NCBI RefSeq assembly: GCF_027594425.1
Contig: NZ_CP115159.1
Coordinates: forward strand, 2,999,001 to 3,063,000
From: Zunongwangia sp. HGR-M22
GTDB taxonomy: Bacteria > Bacteroidota > Bacteroidia > Flavobacteriales > Flavobacteriaceae
Direction of reading: 5' to 3'
DNA: 64,000 nt
Both the position numbers and the translations under genes were made by a program. Position 1 is the stretch's first letter; each line of letters begins with the position of its first letter. Below are positions 63,948 through 64,000 of this stretch, piece by piece. A model generated the notes under the pieces. That model was not told where the DNA came from. It saw only the letters and a program-made list of their open reading frames with translations, and did no database searches.

Positions 63948-64000
63948 TTACCGTTCCGTTTGTTTTTCGTTTGGTTTATTTAAAGTGCTTGTTTGTATCT
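63948..64000 (-). other. Possible 3' end of a gene entering from beyond the right edge
   Basis: On the minus strand one frame is open from the edge to a TAA at 63950-63948 and would encode a hydrophilic tail (IQTSTLNKPNEKQTER). It ends 17 bases before the permease start. Fifty bases cannot prove coding, and this may be plain intergenic sequence. Confidence 0.25.

Noticed and set aside
1-64000. CRISPR arrays, insertion sequences, prophage genes or rRNA operons
   Set aside because: No regularly spaced repeats, transposase motifs, terminal inverted repeats, phage structural genes or rRNA sequences were seen on either strand.

Overview
The window reads as chromosome of a Flavobacteriaceae bacterium (Bacteroidota), probably near Gramella or Zunongwangia; the genus cannot be fixed from sequence alone. 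Support comes from AT-rich DNA, a 1270-residue RpoB of flavobacterial type, promoters with the Bacteroidota signature (TTG or TTTG, about 19 bases, TAnnTTTG), and very few Shine-Dalgarno sequences apart from a striking one at rpsU. No intergenic stretch longer than about 300 bases lacks an annotated element. No CRISPR array, insertion sequence, prophage or rRNA gene was seen.

Bases 1-13200, all on the minus strand, are the core gene-expression block. In transcription order they hold rpsU, xerC and hpf, then the tRNA cluster Thr-Tyr-Gly-Thr, tuf, tRNA-Trp, secE, nusG, rplK, rplA, rplJ, rplL, rpoB and the 5' part of rpoC, which runs off the left edge. Readable control elements include promoters for rpsU and the tRNA operon, an extended Shine-Dalgarno on rpsU, a hairpin touching the xerC start, a hairpin after tuf, and two mutually exclusive hairpins between rplL and rpoB.

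Bases 12000-35500 are mixed housekeeping genes. They include an acyl-CoA dehydrogenase, a helix-hairpin-helix membrane protein, two paralogous sodium:alanine-type symporters with unusual N-terminal extensions (a SprB-like beta repeat plus a lipoyl-like domain), DUF2851, an SGNH lipoprotein, a CBS-type cysteine synthase, an NlpE-like lipoprotein, a LolC/E-type permease, a NamZ-type (DUF1343) lipoprotein, a YkgJ protein, a methyltransferase, a metzincin-like lipoprotein and RecQ. The envelope run kpsF-tatC-AhpD-like-lptB follows, then pssA and lnt.

Bases 35640-63930 are one uninterrupted minus-strand run of 27 genes for a complex surface polysaccharide. It starts with an ABC exporter (Wzm/Wzt with a C-terminal glycan-binding extension) and ends with a polyprenyl-phosphate sugar-1-phosphate transferase. 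Between them lie about 18 glycosyltransferases (GT2, GT4, GT10-like, GT7-C-like), two polysaccharide pyruvyl transferases, a sulfotransferase, an O-antigen ligase/polymerase-like membrane protein and a nonulosonic-acid module (a synthase without its usual C-terminal domain, and a cytidylyltransferase-phosphatase fusion). Stop-start overlaps (TAATG, ATGA, TTGA) tie many of these genes into translationally coupled groups. The predicted product is an acidic, probably nonulosonate-bearing, pyruvylated and sulfated glycan exported by the ABC route.
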